Source: Spirochaetia bacterium
GTDB taxonomy: Bacteria > Spirochaetota > UBA12135
DNA length: 7,244 bases
Assembly (NCBI GenBank): GCA_003497555.1
Contig: DNNS01000688.1
Location: 1 to 7,244 of the forward strand
Direction of reading: 5' to 3'
Position numbers and translations under genes: made by a program. The notes beneath the pieces are model-generated. The model was not told the DNA's origin. It did no database searches and saw only the letters and a program-made list of their open reading frames with translations. Below, one piece after another: positions 6,801-7,244 of this stretch. Numbering within the stretch: position 1 is the first letter of the stretch; each line of letters opens with the position of its first letter.

Positions 6801-7158
6801 TGCAGTTGACAGCATACCGGCCTGCGAGGAATTCCCGAGAATGGATAATGCAGCCTGGGGAAAAATTTTAAGTAAAAACGGAAAAATAATTATTAATATA
6901 TCCGAGAATAAAATCCTTAACGGTAAAGTAGATTATACGGCTTCGGTAGCGGATTTTTCCCCGGATTATGTTGATTTTTATATTAATGAAGAAAAAGTTC
7001 ACAGGGAAAAAAACGCCCCTTACTGGTGTTTCGGTGACAATAACAAGTGGGACACAACCGGTATTAAAAACGGTAAATATCTGTTAAAGGCAGCTGCTGT
7101 TACCGAGAAATATAATTGTAAAATCGAAACGCAGATCGAGATCGAAATAAAAAATTGA
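3832..7158 (+). CDS. Large exported glycosidase-like protein: LamG, TIM barrel, beta-galactosidase-trimerisation-like and Ig-like domains
   Basis: About 1108 residues from the ATG at 3832; residue numbers below count from the in-frame ATG at 3784 (add 16), which is rejected because it lies inside the promoter. A long basic N-terminus leads to a hydrophobic segment (46-64), a signal peptide or membrane anchor. Residues 66-270 form a LamG/concanavalin-like domain, likely sugar-binding (TWELNEGKGG, SALYFDGNSYIDSG, FRGIIDEVKIYNKVLS). Residues about 300-640 look like a TIM barrel of the GH42/GHL6 kind: GVMPDETEW (452-460) supplies likely acid residues E457 or E459, and C428 with CGCSYC (C468, C470, C473) matches the spacing of the zinc cysteines of GH42 beta-galactosidases. 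I find no obvious nucleophile Glu in the late strands; E568 in FYESH is one candidate. Residues about 650-830 resemble the beta-galactosidase trimerisation domain (glutamine amidotransferase fold), and 1047-1122 an Ig-like module found in glycosidases. Substrate is unknown. It is transcribed divergently from rho, and another gene follows after 36 nt. Confidence 0.85.
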   Translation: MNNHGLYFPEKNVIIKILKIFIIQYGLARKVLVLSITGIIAVSSILTASGPICTWELNEGKGGIVNDSSENNYTGTIIGKSVWTNGRRGSALYFDGNSYIDSGNISLSGTNTIEAWIFPEEWIDGSYQGIITKIPRTSPYPGWALYFAGYNNCMQIMFNMSGKQKRIETEPPRPKEWHHITVTIDSRKMSLFIDGCLVDIRDIQGTLSTNTCNLLIGALYGSGDDIGGFRGIIDEVKIYNKVLSHSEIIENAGINIVQSPEIKVTDYPKTLYSVKFPERSINTNISSIADWRFAARSATWGGWNWTPSADISSALRDKAEEIAGKFAARGVNTVFLDEHRYILVDDHEFENYLYNIKKAVSACHKYHLKIVLHLTVEGVLKPYRDLHPEQAVLDLETKTGAFYPRYGTYAMCPNDPAFIKAYCARLQAIMNTGLDGVMPDETEWLPPKMTICGCSYCREKFKKLYGFDIPLPGDKTVYENFDSPQWRAWVDFRIKSQGDILVKIKETVDKSGPEKLVTACQAGFLISSSSGMNAYGMDVEDMKRGLTAGFYESHLSSPWSWRYTAAEAGYYSAFGPVFILSFSRTISMDFFHWTFALANGLRYWTWPESFDLPVFPFLWEKKWETIITHNDPYCNVGILFSSPALHLIPYENINSMKKEYIGWCETLLEAHIPFETVAVSRITAESLQKYRILIAPATACLSSAENKLLRDFIRQGGSLIATLDCSMYDEKGEKLPDFGLKDVLGISYSEIMKEKKLEIHDNTGRKILYHGPFIKTDLAAGYVDILYSEKNGMPVITRRKYGKGNAFYCACGPGTQYFMPKIKPPYSESGASMWDLRLALGGVWTDNRKTEYKKIILGLIDRRVLPLDTDTPDDIFIRTFRHVNKNYQGVIVHMLNLTGLRINGNVQISADKEFEFLDYPDTGKISVGIKETGIQSAYFISPDFSETVKLPVTLKNEFSFITLSALYRYGFIYFSLSSADAVRDLLNDTPAVDSIPACEEFPRMDNAAWGKILSKNGKIIINISENKILNGKVDYTASVADFSPDYVDFYINEEKVHREKNAPYWCFGDNNKWDTTGIKNGKYLLKAAAVTEKYNCKIETQIEIEIKN

Positions 7159-7184
7159 ATAATTATCATTTCGGAAATATAAAA

Positions 7185-7190
7185 AAGAGG
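7185..7190 (+). promoter_or_regulatory. Ribosome-binding site of the gene starting at 7195
   Basis: AAGAGG ends four bases before the ATG at 7195. It supports a real gene start at the window edge, 36 nt after the stop of the preceding gene and without an intervening terminator. Confidence 0.65.
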
Positions 7191-7194
7191 TATC

Positions 7195-7244
7195 ATGTTT
7201 CAGACAGAAACACCCGAAACGATGAAAATGTTTCACGTTGGTCC
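7195..7244 (+). CDS. Start of a second gene of the rightward operon, cut by the window edge
   Basis: An open frame begins with ATG behind AAGAGG and continues to the end of the window as MFQTETPETMKMFHVGP. Only 16 full codons and two bases are present, too few to name a family. There is no signal peptide in what is visible. The short gap and lack of a terminator suggest co-transcription with the glycosidase-like gene. A later in-frame ATG (residue 10 or 12) is possible but lacks a comparable ribosome-binding site. Confidence 0.55.
   Translation, partial: MFQTETPETMKMFHVG

Noticed and set aside
7168..7178. ATTTCGGAAAT near-palindrome between the two rightward genes
   Set aside because: The arms are 5 bp with a single central base, so RNA cannot fold a hairpin, and it is too short and AT-rich to claim as an operator.

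Overview
This is a bacterial chromosomal window of moderate to low GC with no sign of phage, insertion sequence, CRISPR array or RNA gene. It contains two divergent transcription units separated by an intergenic region of about 400 bp that holds most of the regulatory signals. The lineage cannot be fixed from this sequence alone. The large secreted LamG-glycosidase protein resembles those common in polysaccharide-degrading Lentisphaerota, Verrucomicrobiota, Planctomycetota and candidate phyla such as Omnitrophota, but this is a weak inference.

Left half, minus strand: rho (transcription termination factor, 1935-3425) heads a tightly packed unit. It is followed by a CYTH/triphosphate-tunnel protein (1321-1932), a small two-helix-region membrane protein (1080-1340) and a COG0731-type radical SAM protein with a C-terminal winged-helix-like tail (130-1083). 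Gaps and overlaps are 2 nt, 20 nt (overlap) and 4 nt (ATGA overlap). Two of the three downstream genes start with GTG and none of the three has a clear Shine-Dalgarno sequence, so translational coupling from rho downwards is likely. Positions 1-129, downstream of the last gene, hold no gene or hairpin-plus-U-tract terminator that I can recognise.

Middle, 3426-3831: two exact-consensus sigma70-type promoters (TTGACA-N17-TATAAT) point away from each other. The rho promoter has two perfect 10-bp direct repeats directly abutting its -35 box and drives a leader of about 167 nt. The transcript of that leader is strikingly rich in C and poor in G, as expected of a Rho-utilisation (rut) site, so rho probably limits its own expression by premature termination. 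The rightward promoter has a perfect 14-bp palindrome over its -10/+1 region (candidate operator), a C8 run just upstream of its -35 box and an imperfect inverted repeat further upstream. This promoter also argues that the rightward gene starts at 3832, not at the in-frame ATG at 3784.

Right half, plus strand: a protein of about 1108 residues (3832-7158) with an N-terminal membrane/signal segment, a LamG-like domain, a TIM-barrel glycosidase-like region with a GH42-like Cys cluster, a beta-galactosidase-trimerisation-like (glutamine amidotransferase fold) domain and a C-terminal Ig-like module. A second gene begins at 7195 behind a good ribosome-binding site and runs out of the window, probably as part of the same operon. 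The pair probably belongs to a regulated extracytoplasmic carbohydrate-use locus. I see no clearly new system; the most interesting material is the intergenic control region and the unusual active site of the glycosidase-like protein.
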